From NCBI GenBank assembly GCA_905183005.1, contig CAJJDO010000014.1:559281-623280 (forward strand): a stretch of 64,000 nucleotides of DNA, read 5' to 3'. The notes under the pieces are model-generated. The model saw nothing but the letters and a program-made list of their open reading frames with translations. It did no database searches and was not told the DNA's origin. The stretch is from Paramecium pentaurelia. Its lineage: Eukaryota; Ciliophora; Oligohymenophorea; Peniculida; Parameciidae. Shown in pieces: positions 25,189-36,977 of the stretch. A program made the translations under genes and the position numbers. Numbering within the stretch: the first letter of the stretch is position 1; each line of letters begins with the position of its first letter.

Positions 25189-28100
25189 ATGTCTTATCGT
25201 GTTAATAATGCAGAAATTGAGGGACAACATCCACTTATAAAAGTTACTCCTGTCAGATTCCTTAGAATCAGACTTATTTTGATTGTAAAGGTTTATATTC
25301 AATTTAGATTATTATTTCCATTATTACAGGCTGTATGTTTGCATTAGCCTTGAGATGGAGTAAAAAATTGTATAACTGGTTTCTATTTACTCCTTGCAAT
25401 GTTGAAGAGACAGGAACACATTATAGGGTAGATACATAAAATGGTCAATAATTTACATTAGAAAAATAGTAAATGAATGGCATTTATTATTTTACATTCA
25501 GGTATTATAAGTTTGAAATTTAGACTTCTTAAATATGCATTTGATCCAAAAACTTAATGTTATCAACCAATTGAATTTGAAACTGACGGAAAGATAATTA
25601 AAGATATAATAGCGAATCGTAATGTATTAACTCAAAATTTAAAAATATAATATTATGGGAAATGTCAACTCTAAATTCCCATATAACCCTTAGCTGAGTT
25701 TTTATTTGAGCACCTAACTGGCCCATTTAATATTCTCTAATATTTTGCCGTTGCTGTATGGTTTGCTCAAAATTCAATTACATTTCCAATACTTATATTA
25801 GCATTCACTGCAATTGCAGTTATAGTCAACTATATCTTATACAGAAGATCAAGGAGTCTCCTATAAAAATTAGCTAATATTCATCAGAATGTAATTTTGA
25901 AGGATGACACTCTAAGAACAGTGAATGGATCTGAATTACTTCCAGGAGATTACATAATATTATAAGAAGGATAATAATTGAATTGTGATTGTGCTATTCT
26001 TTAAGGAGATGTTATGGTAAATGAAGCAACATTGACAGGAGAAAATGTTCCAATTCCTAAAACATCCTTACCTGATCATTCAGCTAAATTTAATTTTGAA
26101 TCACTAAACTAACATTGTTTATTTGAAGGGACAAGTATTGTAAAAGTAAATTCAACAACAGAAAATGTAGCAATAGTACTTAGAACTGGATTTAGTTCTT
26201 TAAGAGGATAATATTTTAGAAATGTTTTATTTCCAGCACCTCCATCATAAAGATTTTATATCTAAGCCGCTAAATTTATTTTAACTTTTGCAACAATAAT
26301 AGCTGTAGTTTATGGTTTTATGTTAATTAAATATATACCAATGGAATTTAAAACAAGTTTATTAGTATTAAGATTTCTTGATAATATTGTTTGGTCAATA
26401 CCTCCATCAATGCCAATATTTTTTAATATTTGTAAAACAGCTAGTTTAATTAGACTGGGTTCAATTGGCATTAATGGTAGTAATGCTGATAAGATTGAAT
26501 CTGCTGGACGTATTGATACTTGTTGTTTTGATAAAACAGGAACTCTAACTACTCTAGGATTGAAAGCAATAAAAGTTTGGACTCATGATCAATCATTAGT
26601 AATTTATATTTATATTTTATAGGAATAAATTGGTAATTATATTTTAGCATGTTGTCATCATCTTTTATTAATTAATGGAGAATTACAGGGAGATCCTTTA
26701 GAAATTGAAATGTTAAATTTTATTGGTTGGAAAATTAATTTTGAAGGCAAATCTTTCTTTTCAGTTAAAAAAGATTAATAAGAATTTGAAATTATTAAGA
26801 TCTTTGATTTTAGTTCAGCAAGATAAATGATGAGTGTCATAGCAACAGATGGAACTAATTTCTATTTATTTTCTAAAGGTTCACCTGAAATGATTAATTA
26901 ATAATCTCAAGATAAAAAGTAAGTTGTTTTAGATGAAGTCAAGAAATATGCATCAAATGGATTTAGAGTCTTGGGATTGGGTTATCGTAAATTAAATAAC
27001 AACCAATTAGATTTATAGAGAGAAGAATTGGAAACATAATTAAATATTGTTGGAATTTTTGTTTTAGAAAATCCTCTTAAAGATGATACTCCTTAAGTAA
27101 TATAAATATTAAGAAAAAGTGGATTAGATATTAAGGTGATTTCAGGTGATAGTCCTTTAACTACTATTTATTGTGCTAAAATTTCTGGAATTATTGATTT
27201 AAACTCTGAAGTTGTTATATTAGATTATAATTCATCAAAAAGATAAATAGTCATCTTTGATAATGATAATTAAACTAATTATGATGAAAACGCCATAGAA
27301 AATTAAAATTTAATAGAATAAATTATTCAAAATCCTAAGATGACTTCCATTACTGGTAAATTCTTAGAATTTATTTCTAAATTTATAACTGTTGCCATTC
27401 CTAATAGAGACACTAGTCTTAGTATGACATAAAATAATTCATCTAATTAAATTTTCTCAGATAATAATTCTATTGAATTTGATGATACAAAAATGAAAGA
27501 AATGACTAAGAAATTAATATCTAAGACTAGAGTTTTTGCCAGATAAAAGCCAGAATAAAAAAAATAAATTGTTGCATTACTCCAAGAAATGGGAAGATAA
27601 GTCATGATGACTGGAGATGGTGCTAATGATTGTGTAAAATATTTCATTATTTATTTATTAGTCTGCTATTGCTTAGGCATAAGTTGGAATCTCATTTAGT
27701 GAATCTGATGCTTCTTATACTGCACCATTTAGCTCAAAATCAACTTCATTAAAATGTTGTATCTAAGTCTTAGCATAAGGAAAAGCAGCTATAATGACTA
27801 TTATTGAGGTCTTTTAATACCAACTTAGTGTTAATGGAATTAAATTTGCTGCTGTCACTATTATGTTTTTAGAAGTATAGAATTTTTGTAAACTTTAATT
27901 TCTATTATTTTAGCTGAATTTTAAACTGTTTATGTTGGATTCATTTCCAATATTCCTTTATTAATTTTCCTATGCATTTCTTCTCCTGCAACTGAATTAG
28001 CAGAATATATACCATTAGATGATTAATTCTCCTATTAAAATCAAATTCAAATCTATACTAATATTTTCTTTGCTGTTTTAGGGTATTAGTATAATTTCAA

Positions 28101-28554
28101 TAATCTAGTTTATGTATTAATTACGGTATTCTCACTACAACAGATAGATACTTTGAATATTCTAAACCTATTGAAAAATTTTAAAGAGAAGGATACTTAA
28201 ATTCAATCATGTTTTTAAGTTTAATGTATTACTTCATGTCTTTTGGAGTATCTATTTACATATCAAATCCTTTTAAAGTAAAATACTATAAAAACATCTT
28301 ATTAACCTTATGGACAACTCTTGGTTTTGTTGTTGCAATAGTATCATTTATATTCCCTCAAAGAGCGACTTGGTGTGATGTAATCGATATTAAAGAAGGC
28401 ACGTAAGTATTCCTAATAATATTAATACAGTTTCGAAGGATTCAATTGGGTTGTTTTAGCAGTTGTCATAGGAACATCTTTTCTTGGATTTTTTTCATAA
28501 GCCCTTCTTTAAAGATATATACCGTCAATGTATAAAATAACACATACATCATGA
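25189..28554 (+). CDS. P5-type (ATP13A-like) cation/polyamine transporting ATPase
   Basis: Seven introns (25285-25307, 25502-25523, 26599-26622, 27634-27661, 27888-27913, 28083-28108, 28403-28430) give 1062 residues. Motifs in order: an N-terminal reentrant/TM segment; actuator-loop LTGENVPIPKT; the P5 transmembrane signature IPPSMP; the phosphorylation site FDKTGTLT (Asp about 433); KPEQ and the hinge TGDGANDC; and six C-terminal helices (NFSEFQTVYVGF, IPLLIFLCISS and more). The PPxxP signature and TGDGANDC place it in P5, closer to P5B (ATP13A2-like, lysosomal polyamine export) than to P5A. The actuator triplet TGE is kept but the usual Ser after it is Asn. Confidence 0.93.
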
Positions 28555-28675
28555 GTAATAATTTCATAACAAATATGATAATATTAAAATATACCAATAA
28601 ATTCATTGCAGATTCAATATGGGATGGTTATATATAAATATAATTCTAAATTAATTCTACATCTAATGAGTTTTA

Positions 28676-29984
28676 ATGCTTAAATTCAAAATTAAATTAT
28701 AAATCCGTTTTATTAATTTTATTTAATGCTTATTTTGTTTTTATTGGTAGGATCACTATCACAAAGCACTTAGTATTTATGACTAAAAATTATTAGAGCT
28801 TTCTAGTTATATCACAGTTGATGATGCCTTATCTGATCTGTTAAAAATATAACCCAAAGGATATAAACCGTGGCATCCATCGTTGAATGTGAGATTACGT
28901 GTTTAAGGAGAAGAAAGAACTTAAGAATTTTATTCATTTGTCTAATAGCAAATTAAAATCAAATAAAGAGGGATCAACACATAGCATCCAATGCAATTCG
29001 TTTAGGTTTAAGGGCCAGAATTCTTTGAGAACTTGGTTTGTAAATGTAGTTTTTCGCCTGCAGAAGCAGCTTAAGAAGAAGAAGAAGGAGGAGAAGGAGG
29101 AGGAGAAGAAGTAGAAGGAGGTGGAGCATGCGAAGCTGAGGGTGGTGGAGATTAAGAAGGAGGAGAAGGAGAAGAAGTTGAATTCATTGTTAAAAAAACT
29201 AAAGCTCATGGGAAAGACTTCAGTTTTCTACAAGTAGGAACTTAAAGTAATTTAAATTAATATATACCACAACCTTAACAAGTTGATTAATTATCTTAAT
29301 ACGATTTAAGACTACAGGCTCAAGAACAATTAATAAAGCAATTCATGGAAAAATAAAATTAACTGACTTAGCAAATATCTATGTTGCAATAGACTTAGGG
29401 TGTATTTGTGCCATCACTTTTTCCATAAGTTGTAGATTCTAATTACCTAACTCCTTAATAGTAGGCACAAATGCTTTACTTATTGTAGCTGTAATAATAA
29501 TAACAATAAATTCAATAACAACTACTTTAATAGTAAATTCTGAATCCATTATCATTTTAATCAAGTCCAACGATAGTAAAGAATGAGAATATTTAAACAT
29601 AACAATAATTTCAAATTCCTTTGCAATAACCACTTGCTTATGCTTAAACTGTTACCTAGCCTATTTTGAACCCATAATAATTATTGCTTTAATAGTAATT
29701 GCTATAATAATAATAAATGGCTTAGCAATAAATTCCTCAATAATTAACTTAATAGTAACTTCTTTAATAACAACAGTAGTTATTAAATCAGTAGTAAATA
29801 CCATAAGCATAACCATAGTAATTAGTTTAATCTTAAATTCCTTAGCAAATACCATAATTTTAATAATAATAGATTCCATAATAATAATTCTAAGCTTTCT
29901 AATAATAGATTCCTTAGCCAGTTCAATACTAAAATATATAATAATAATCTTATTAATAGATTCCTTAGCAGTAGGCTTAACAAC

Positions 29985-30026
<42 letters not shown>

Positions 30027-30218
30027 TATAATAATAATAATAACAATAACAATAATAAAATGGATTTTTATAATAACCATAATAGTAATAGAATGTTCCA
30101 TAATTTGAGTAGTTGGTATTTAAATATCATTAAATTTTAGTTGGCTTAATAGATGGCTTAACCATTGATGCAACCTTAATTTTTACAAAAATAACCACAG
30201 ATTATTGGAGGAGGATGA
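28676..30218 (+). CDS. Gly/Glu-rich and poly-Gln low-complexity protein
   Basis: One intron at 30116-30140 and 505 residues if started at 28676; the true start is uncertain. A folded-looking head is about 130 residues (YHKALSIYDQKLLELSSYIT, GYKPWHPSLNVRLRVQ, LVCKCSFSPAE). Then come a Glu/Gly block, a segment VEFIVKKTKAHGKDFSFLQ, and over 250 residues of Gln with IPQQ and LLQQQ repeats, ending PQIIGGG. Gln is encoded overwhelmingly by TAA and TAG. No domain recognised; a prion-like or condensate-forming protein is possible. Confidence 0.72.
29980..30058 (+). repeat. TAA trinucleotide microsatellite coding for poly-Gln
   Basis: About twenty nearly perfect TAA units with a few CAA and one TTA interruption, in frame as Gln. 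In the standard code this would be a run of stops. Confidence 0.9.
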
Positions 30219-30277
30219 TGGATAAAAAAATTGATATTAACATAAATTTAAGATATTATTTTTATTATGTTCTTAAA

Positions 30278-31553
30278 TCACTATTTCATAATTTCCTATT
30301 CATTTAAGTCATTTAATTTGTTAAATTAATAAATTTTAAAGTATTAATGTTGCAAAAGTTCATAAGCATCATGTCTATTTTCAGGATTAACTTCCAACAT
30401 TTTAAATCTACAATATAATATAAAGATTTTACAATAAGTCTTTGGTTAATGGAGGCAAAGTGCTATATAAAGCATCAGTAGGATTAATATTGCATTCTTT
30501 ATTCAATTTAAGCATTTCAGCATTTCCTTTACCTTAAAATACTTCTTTTCCCAATAAAAGTAGATGAAATATAGCTCCGCAACTAAAAATATCACATTTT
30601 TTACTATATCCCCTAGATTTATCATTCATATTAGCAACTTGTTCTATTATTATTTTATACTTTCAGGAGCTACAAATCCAGGTGTGCCACATTTAGGAAA
30701 TAAGTAGGGAGTAAGTTTACTAATGGCAGATAAGCCAAAATCGGCGATTTTTAGAGTGGAAAAATCATTAAGATTAGAAAATAAAATGTTTTCTGGTTTT
30801 AAATCTCTATGCATTATATCTTTGCTATGAATATACTCAATAGCTGATAGAATATTTTCCATAATCTAAATAAAAATATTATTATACCTGTTATATTTCA
30901 TATTCATCAAATTTGCACTATCTTTTTTTGATTTCTGTTAAAAGGCTTCCACCTTAACAAAAATCCATAATCAAATATATATTATTATCACCATCATAAA
31001 CTTCATGGAGATTAACAATTTAAGTGTGTGGACTAAGTATTCTCATGATATAAATCTCATTTTAGACAGCCTTTATTCCATTTTCAATATTGGATAATTA
31101 TTTTTTATCAATACATTTGGCAGCAAATTATAAATTTGAATGTAAATGTCTTAATTAAACAACAAGTGAATAGCTGCCTTATCCTAAGATCTATAAACGC
31201 TCAAATTCATCTTAGATACTCTCTTGATATACAAATTTAGCTAGGATTCTTTTTAAAGCTAATAATGTTTCAGAATCTCCATAATATTTCTTTTGTACTT
31301 TTTCTGTAACAATAATAATGTTTCTAAGAGTTGAGGTATTAGGAATTTTCTTTGATTTTTTATATTTCCATATAACTTTCTTAATTTAAGTCCATGAGTA
31401 GATTTTCATTGGATATCCTTTTTTTGAATCTTTATTAATTATTAATTTGTCTTCAAATAAATAAACATATCGATTAAACAAACCTATTAGTTTCTTTTTC
31501 TTAATTTGACAATTAAATAATGATAATGAATAATCAAATTTATTTTATTACAT
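30278..31553 (-). CDS. Protein kinase (CAMK-like) with PH-like N-terminus
   Basis: Introns 30866-30887, 30638-30660 and 30408-30432 give 401 residues. Residues about 1-110 read like a PH domain (LIGLFNRYVYLFEDKLIIN, IIIVTEKVQKKYYG). The kinase domain follows: ILGQGSYSLVVQL, FAAKCIDKK, YLIMDFCQGGSL, DIMHRDLKPENILFS, IADFGLS, CGTPGFVAPE and KCDIFSCGAIFHLLL. All catalytic residues (AAK Lys, HRD Asp, DFG Asp) are present. The APE region model uses a 23-nt intron. The PH-like head suggests phosphoinositide-dependent membrane recruitment; substrate unknown. Confidence 0.88.
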
Positions 31554-31655
31554 AATTCTAATTATTGAAATTAAACAAAATCAATTCATCTTAATAAACC
31601 CATAATATTTTATTTTATATAAAATTATATAAGACAATTTTTTTAAATAAAAATT

Positions 31656-31810
31656 TTACTTACCTGGCGAGCACTGCTGATGATCATGCAGATCAGTAGT
31701 GTGGGGTTAAGCTGGCCATCGCACAACCGGCGTCAGTGAGGCCCCAAAACTTTCCGTTTGGAAAGGCTTTATCGCTCAATTTCTGCTAGTGAGGGGAAAC
31801 CCTCGCACCC
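31656..31810 (+). ncRNA. U1 spliceosomal snRNA
   Basis: A GC-rich island in AT-rich DNA. The 5' end carries ACTTACCTG, complementary to 5' splice sites. Stem-loop I holds GATCATG (U1-70K loop type), and stem-loop II contains CCATCGCACAACCGG, matching the U1A site (ATTGCAC in human). The Sm-type site AATTTCTG is followed by a 3' hairpin GTGAGGGGAAACCCTCGCAC. Length about 155 nt is normal for U1 (164 nt in human). 5' and 3' ends are approximate. It sits between the minus-strand kinase and the 69-residue gene; no snRNA promoter element was recognised. Confidence 0.9.
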
Positions 31811-32195
31811 TCTTTTATTCAATTAAACAAACGAAATAATATATTATTATAATGATCATAGTTCTTTACTATGTTTATTTCTTTAGAAATTTAAGATTAA
31901 AATTATTATTTAGTTGTCCTTATTAATGTATAATTTTAGTTTTGCTGTATAATTCCACTTATAAGACTAGTATTTGAAACTTTAAAAACAAAAGTTCCAT
32001 TTCTTACATAATGATACACTTTAAATTGAATTTTCTATAAATGATACAGATGGAGAAGGAAATAATTTATTTAAGTAATGCTTCTAATTAAATACTGAAT
32101 TTAATACTGATAATGAAGATTAGTTATTAAATTTTTAAGCATAAAGAGTTTTAAGTATATTTAGCTATATAATTAAATTTAAAATAGTAAATTGG
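31811..32195. other. Intergenic region after U1
   Basis: AT-rich, no convincing gene. Confidence 0.45.
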
Positions 32196-32431
32196 ATGGG
32201 TTGTTCTTTAAGAAAATCGTATAATCCTAACCTTGAAAACAAACGACACTCTATTATTACTCATACATGTAACTGAGTATTCTAAATAAATTAGTAACAC
32301 CAGATAAAAAACCAAGTCTAGATGTTTTTAATCCAATATTAGGAAAAGTGGTATCAGTACCAATTCTAGTACCTGCTTCTAAAAGTAGTATAGTGATGAG
32401 AAGAAGTACATAATTGACTATAGGATAATGA
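32196..32431 (+). CDS. Small acylation-motif protein, 69 residues
   Basis: One 26-nt intron at 32269-32294. The N-terminus MGCSLRKS fits an N-myristoylation consensus (Gly2, small residue at 6) with an adjacent Cys3 for palmitoylation and a basic patch. The rest (SLDVFNPILGKVV, SSIVMRRSTQLTIGQ) has no known domain. Proteins of this type are usually peripheral membrane or ciliary-membrane proteins. It ends 60 bases before the phosphodiesterase start on the same strand; a functional link is not implied. Too small for certainty, but the intron and clean frame support it. Confidence 0.68.
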
Positions 32432-32491
32432 ATTAGTATTGATTTTGATAATATTTATATATATATATAAATTATATTGTATTAGATATTT

Positions 32492-35400
32492 ATGGAACCA
32501 AGACTTCCTCAATACACTTAATTTTTTATAGTGATAAATAATTTAGTAAATGAGAAGGTAATTGATAAAAAATAAAAAACTGAATTAGAATAAAGTATTT
32601 TAAGAAAAGATAAAAACATAATGGAGATTGTTAGCAAATATGGAAATAAAGATATGTAAAATAAAAACAGAGTATGAATTATAGGGAATAATAATTTTGC
32701 GAAAAATTAGTTTAGTATGCCAATCAAAGATAAAAGGATACCTTTGTGCCTCATATAAAACATTTAGAAAAAAATAAAAGTAACAAATTTAGCGTAAGTG
32801 CTCGTTAAATTTCATTTTAACAAGAAGATCCTATAGTCGAAAACAAATAAGAAGTATCATATATGTAAAATTAAGTCATTATCTCCTTTCATTTTGCAAC
32901 TAATAGAATAATTAGACACAATGCTATCTATACATATGACAAATGGAGGACGATTTGTTCCAACAGATGTCGAAAAATTAACTTAATTAAGGGATTAAAT
33001 CAACAAATATTTAGGGATTTAATATGAATAAGAATTAGATAATGAATCGCCAGTAAGATGCAGAAATATTAGTGTTTGTGGTAGAGTAATTTCAGAGTAA
33101 TAAGATGATAAATCAGATTAAGTTGATACTAGTGTTCAGTTAAAAAGTAAATATCATCTTCAAATAATCAGTTAAATTAAATAAACTTATGTTTAATTAA
33201 AAGTATAAAAATTACAATTATTATAGAGTCTATTTTTGGGAAGTCTACATACACATTATTTATTAATGTAGGAAGAATTATCATACAATAATCTAGTGAA
33301 TGTAGTTAAATCGATTATTAAAGAATTAACTGATTCAGACGAAATATACTTTCTGATTAAAAGAAATGATGAATGGGATTTCTATTCTACAGAAAAAGAT
33401 TCAATCAAATAAATAGAGAAATATAAGTAATAAGTATTTTTCTTAAATTTTTCACATCTTAAACCTAACATTGTTTATAACTTTTAAAATAATGAAAAGT
33501 AAACCAAATAATTAGAATTGGTATTGGATTTAAATTCTTAGTTTACTGAATTATCTATTATAAGATTCATTAATTAGAATAAATAAGAGACTTTTTTCTT
33601 CTTCTATTGGAATAAACCAGGTAGAAATAAATTGTTAAGAAGATTTATAAAGTACAATATATGATTTAATAAAAGTGAAGCTAATGAATATGGATTCAAG
33701 GATGAAGTCTTGTCTTTAACCAATTTTTTGATTGATGTAATTATGTAAGCAAGAGTACAATACTTTAATCCAGTGTAGTTTGCAGATTAAATTTTAGATA
33801 TAGCTTTAAGTTTTGTTGAATCATCCCAATATATCTTAATTGATGAAATGTTTAGGGCTTTGGATCCTCATTTTAAAATTAAGAAAGATTATGCTTTTTC
33901 TGAGGATGGAAGATAAAAGATTGATATGGATAATTCTGTAAGAATTGAAATGGAATGCAGAAATCCAATTGCTTTAATTTTGGAAGAGTTTTATCTAAAT
34001 AGATAAGATCATTAATATATTTATACAGAAATATTAAATTTGAAATCTAAATATTAGAGACATTTGAGATTATGTCATGAGAAAACAGCTTATTATAAGT
34101 ATTTTTTAAGATCTTCAGATACTATTCTATTTGATTTTGATAAAAATGGAAGATTATTATTTTTGAATCATTATATTTGGGAAACTTTAAAATAAAAATA
34201 CAATATTTAATTTTCTCCAGATAAAAAGACTCCAAATTACAAAGAGTTGTTTATGGATGAAAGGATTTTAAAGTATATAGATCTGGATGAATTTATGATG
34301 AAAAAGAAGAATGAATACATTTAACATGAGGATTTTGAAATATTTTTAAAGGTTGTTGATCAAGTTTACAAAGGATTTGTGATAATATTTCATTTATAAG
34401 AAGGATCTAGAATGAAGGATTACATAAAGAACTTGAAAAATGAAGAGTAATTAGAAGATGAAATCAAATAATCGATTCAACGTTCATATAATAAACATTA
34501 AACATTCAAATTCATATCTTAATTACAAAAGTCAAATCCAAGTGTTAAAAATTCTTATATTTCTTTATTTATACCAGAAGAGTAATCTTTAGATAATTAA
34601 GAATAATAATAATAATCAACTAATTCATTATAAACAATGAAAACAAGAAAGCCTAGATTAAGTATCCAAATGTTGGGTAAGTAAATCAAAGCCTTTAATT
34701 ATTAAGCATCTAAGTAGCGTATAAAATCTATAGAGTCAGCATTAGAAATAGAAGAAGATGATGATTTGGACACACTATATGAGGATAAAACTATTGATAA
34801 ATTCGAATTTAATATATTCTCTGTAATTATATAGTTTTATTAATGAATAGTATTAGGAAAACATGAAAGCCAAATTAGTGTATCATATTATTAAAAAAAA
34901 TGATTGGATTGACAATTATGATATGAATGAAGAAGTTTTGATGAAATTTATTAAGGAAGTTGAGAGAAAATATAATAAGAGAAAGAATCCTTTTCATAAT
35001 TTTGATCATGGAATAACTGTAATGCATAGTTGTCATTTCTTATGTTCATTGCCAAGAGCACATGAATATTTGAGTGAAATTGTGCATTTTGCAACTGTGA
35101 TTTCTGGTTTATGTCATGATATTTCTCATACAGGAAGAACGAATCAATTTGAAATCAATAGTAAAAGCAAATTGGCCACACGATACTTGGATAAAAGTGT
35201 AATCTATTTGATTTATATGTTAGCCTTTAGAAAATCATCATGCAGCAGTTACTTTGAGATTGTTAAATTAAGATAAATATAATATATTAACAGGATTGAG
35301 TGTTGAGGATTTGTAAATTTTTAGATAAACACTCATTGAAAATATTTTATTCACAGATATTAAATAACATTTTGGTTTAATCAAAGATTTTGAGTAAAGA

Positions 35401-35837
35401 GTGAAAGAAAGTAAAGAAAATTAAGATAAAATGTTTGGTAAGATGGATGGAGATGTTAAATTATTTACAGGAATGATAGTTCATACTTCAGATTTTAGTG
35501 GTGCTGCAAAAGTATTTGAATTGTCTAAAGCTTGGACAGAGAAAGTCAATATGGAATTTAAAGCTTAATTCGATGAAGAAGGAACTCGTTAAATTACTTA
35601 AACTCCATTTATGAAAGACTTAGACAAACAAGAAATAATGGCAAAAAATGAAATGGGTTTTTTCAAAGTTATTGTTAGACCGTTATGGGCTAGTTTAAAT
35701 GAGTTTTATGTAATTTTATGCAAATTCAATATTTATAGGAAAAACAATTGCAGGATGTTATTGATAATGTAGAAAACACAATAATTAAATGGGAGAAGAT
35801 TTATCATACATACAATGAACAAGAGAAAAAGGATTGA
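32492..35837 (+). CDS. Class I 3',5'-cyclic nucleotide phosphodiesterase with altered purine-pocket Gln
   Basis: Introns 32656-32684, 32854-32875, 33652-33675, 34823-34850, 35199-35223 and 35710-35738 give 1062 residues. The long N-terminal part contains a PAS- or GAF-like region (TILFDFDKNGRLLFLNHYIW) and a Ser/Gln linker. The C-terminal 300 residues are the PDE catalytic domain: FHNFDHG, GLCHDISHTGRTNQF, SPLENHHAAV, VHTSDFSG and GFFKVIVRPLW. All metal-binding His/Asp are visible. The residue that should be the invariant Gln contacting the purine (SQVGF in human PDE4) is Glu (NEMGF). It should hydrolyse cAMP and/or cGMP, which control ciliary beating in this lineage, but its specificity or activity is in doubt. 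Confidence 0.9.
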
Positions 35838-35888
35838 ATTGTAAATTACATATTTCGTTTTTGAGATATTTATTTTTATTTATAATAT

Positions 35889-36901
35889 ATGAGTGAAAGA
35901 AGAGAAGAAGATACTACTCTAGTATAAGCAGCTATACCAGCAGCCTTGGAAGGAGCCAAAAAAGCTGAAGAAATGGAAAAAAAGATTAAAGAGTATTCAT
36001 GATTAAAGATATATTTTAGATAAGGAGGATAAAAACTTGAAGAAGCTGAGAAACAAGCATAAGTGTAAATTCTTAAGGCATAAGAAATGCTTGCCTTTAG
36101 TGGAAATTAAGCTTAAGTTGCCTAATAACAATCTTTATCAGTTGCTGCTGCATAATATTTAGTAGGCAGCTTATTATCTATGTTGATTCTTTAACTTGGT
36201 TTCTTTGGATCCATTCTTACTTTTATTCCATTCCTAGAATAATTGACAATTATTTTATACATAGTATCAATTTTAATTGTTCAATTCTGTCCAGGATCTG
36301 TTGATAAGGTAGAAAATATATATATTTATTAGGTTCCTAAAAATTTTGGATTCTGTATTGTTCATTCAGCTAGTAAAATTTTATTGATGGTTTACCTTAC
36401 AATTCATTTTGAATCAATAAAATTTGAATTAATTCAATTAGTATTTGGAATCGTCATTCTATTTTTATTATTTTTAATTAAGAATGGAATTAGTAATCAA
36501 TTAATTATATATATTTAGGTGAAAATTAAGATATTGCTTTAGTGGTAAAGAAATAATTCTTTACAGTTTTGATTGTATCAGCAGTTATTTCAGGATTTTT
36601 AGGATTATTAACAAGATCAAACTTGTTTATTACTCTCATCTTAATAGTTGTAGGAGCTGGATACACTTATTATTTATAATTAGCTTTATAAAGATTTTGC
36701 GATCACAAATACTTATTTATTAATAAAAATGATTAATATCTTGGAGCTGCTTAATTAGATGCAGATCTATTCTTATGGTGCAAATTAGTTGGATTCCATT
36801 GCATTAAGAAGAATGAAGGTGGAGCTTATATTCCTAATTTGGAATTTGACGAAGAAAATAAATAAAAGGAACCAGAAACCTAAGAATAAAACAAAATCTG
36901 A
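35889..36901 (+). CDS. Multi-pass membrane protein with coiled-coil N-terminus
   Basis: Introns 35993-36019, 36309-36332 and 36493-36518 give 311 residues. The cytosolic-looking head (AAIPAALEGAKKAEEMEKKI, KLEEAEKQAQVQILKAQEM) is followed by about six hydrophobic helices (LLSMLILQLGFFGSILTFI, IILYIVSILIVQF, LLMVYLTIHF, IVILFLLFLI, TVLIVSAVISGFLG, LFITLILIVVGAGYTYYL). A hydrophilic acidic tail closes it. No transporter or channel motif recognised. Begins 51 bases after the PDE stop. Confidence 0.78.
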
Positions 36902-36977
36902 GATATTCATAAGAAAATAAATAAACATATTATTTTTACCTTTTTATATATTGATAAGATTTTAATAATTATTTTAT

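Noticed and set aside
28934..29209. Minus-strand Ser/Phe-rich frame
   Set aside because: Antisense of the Glu/Gly-rich block of the plus-strand poly-Gln protein.
29980..30058. CRISPR array or telomere repeat
   Set aside because: Simple TAA trinucleotides in a coding frame; no spacers and no CCCCAA/CCCAAA units anywhere in the window.
29661..30101. Minus-strand frame of long Ile/Val runs
   Set aside because: It is antisense to the poly-Gln repeat of the plus-strand gene; the Ile runs are only the reverse complement of TAA repeats.
31656..31810. Possible tRNA or rRNA fragment in the GC-rich island
   Set aside because: The 5' ACTTACCTG, U1A-type loop, Sm site and 3' hairpin fit U1 snRNA instead.
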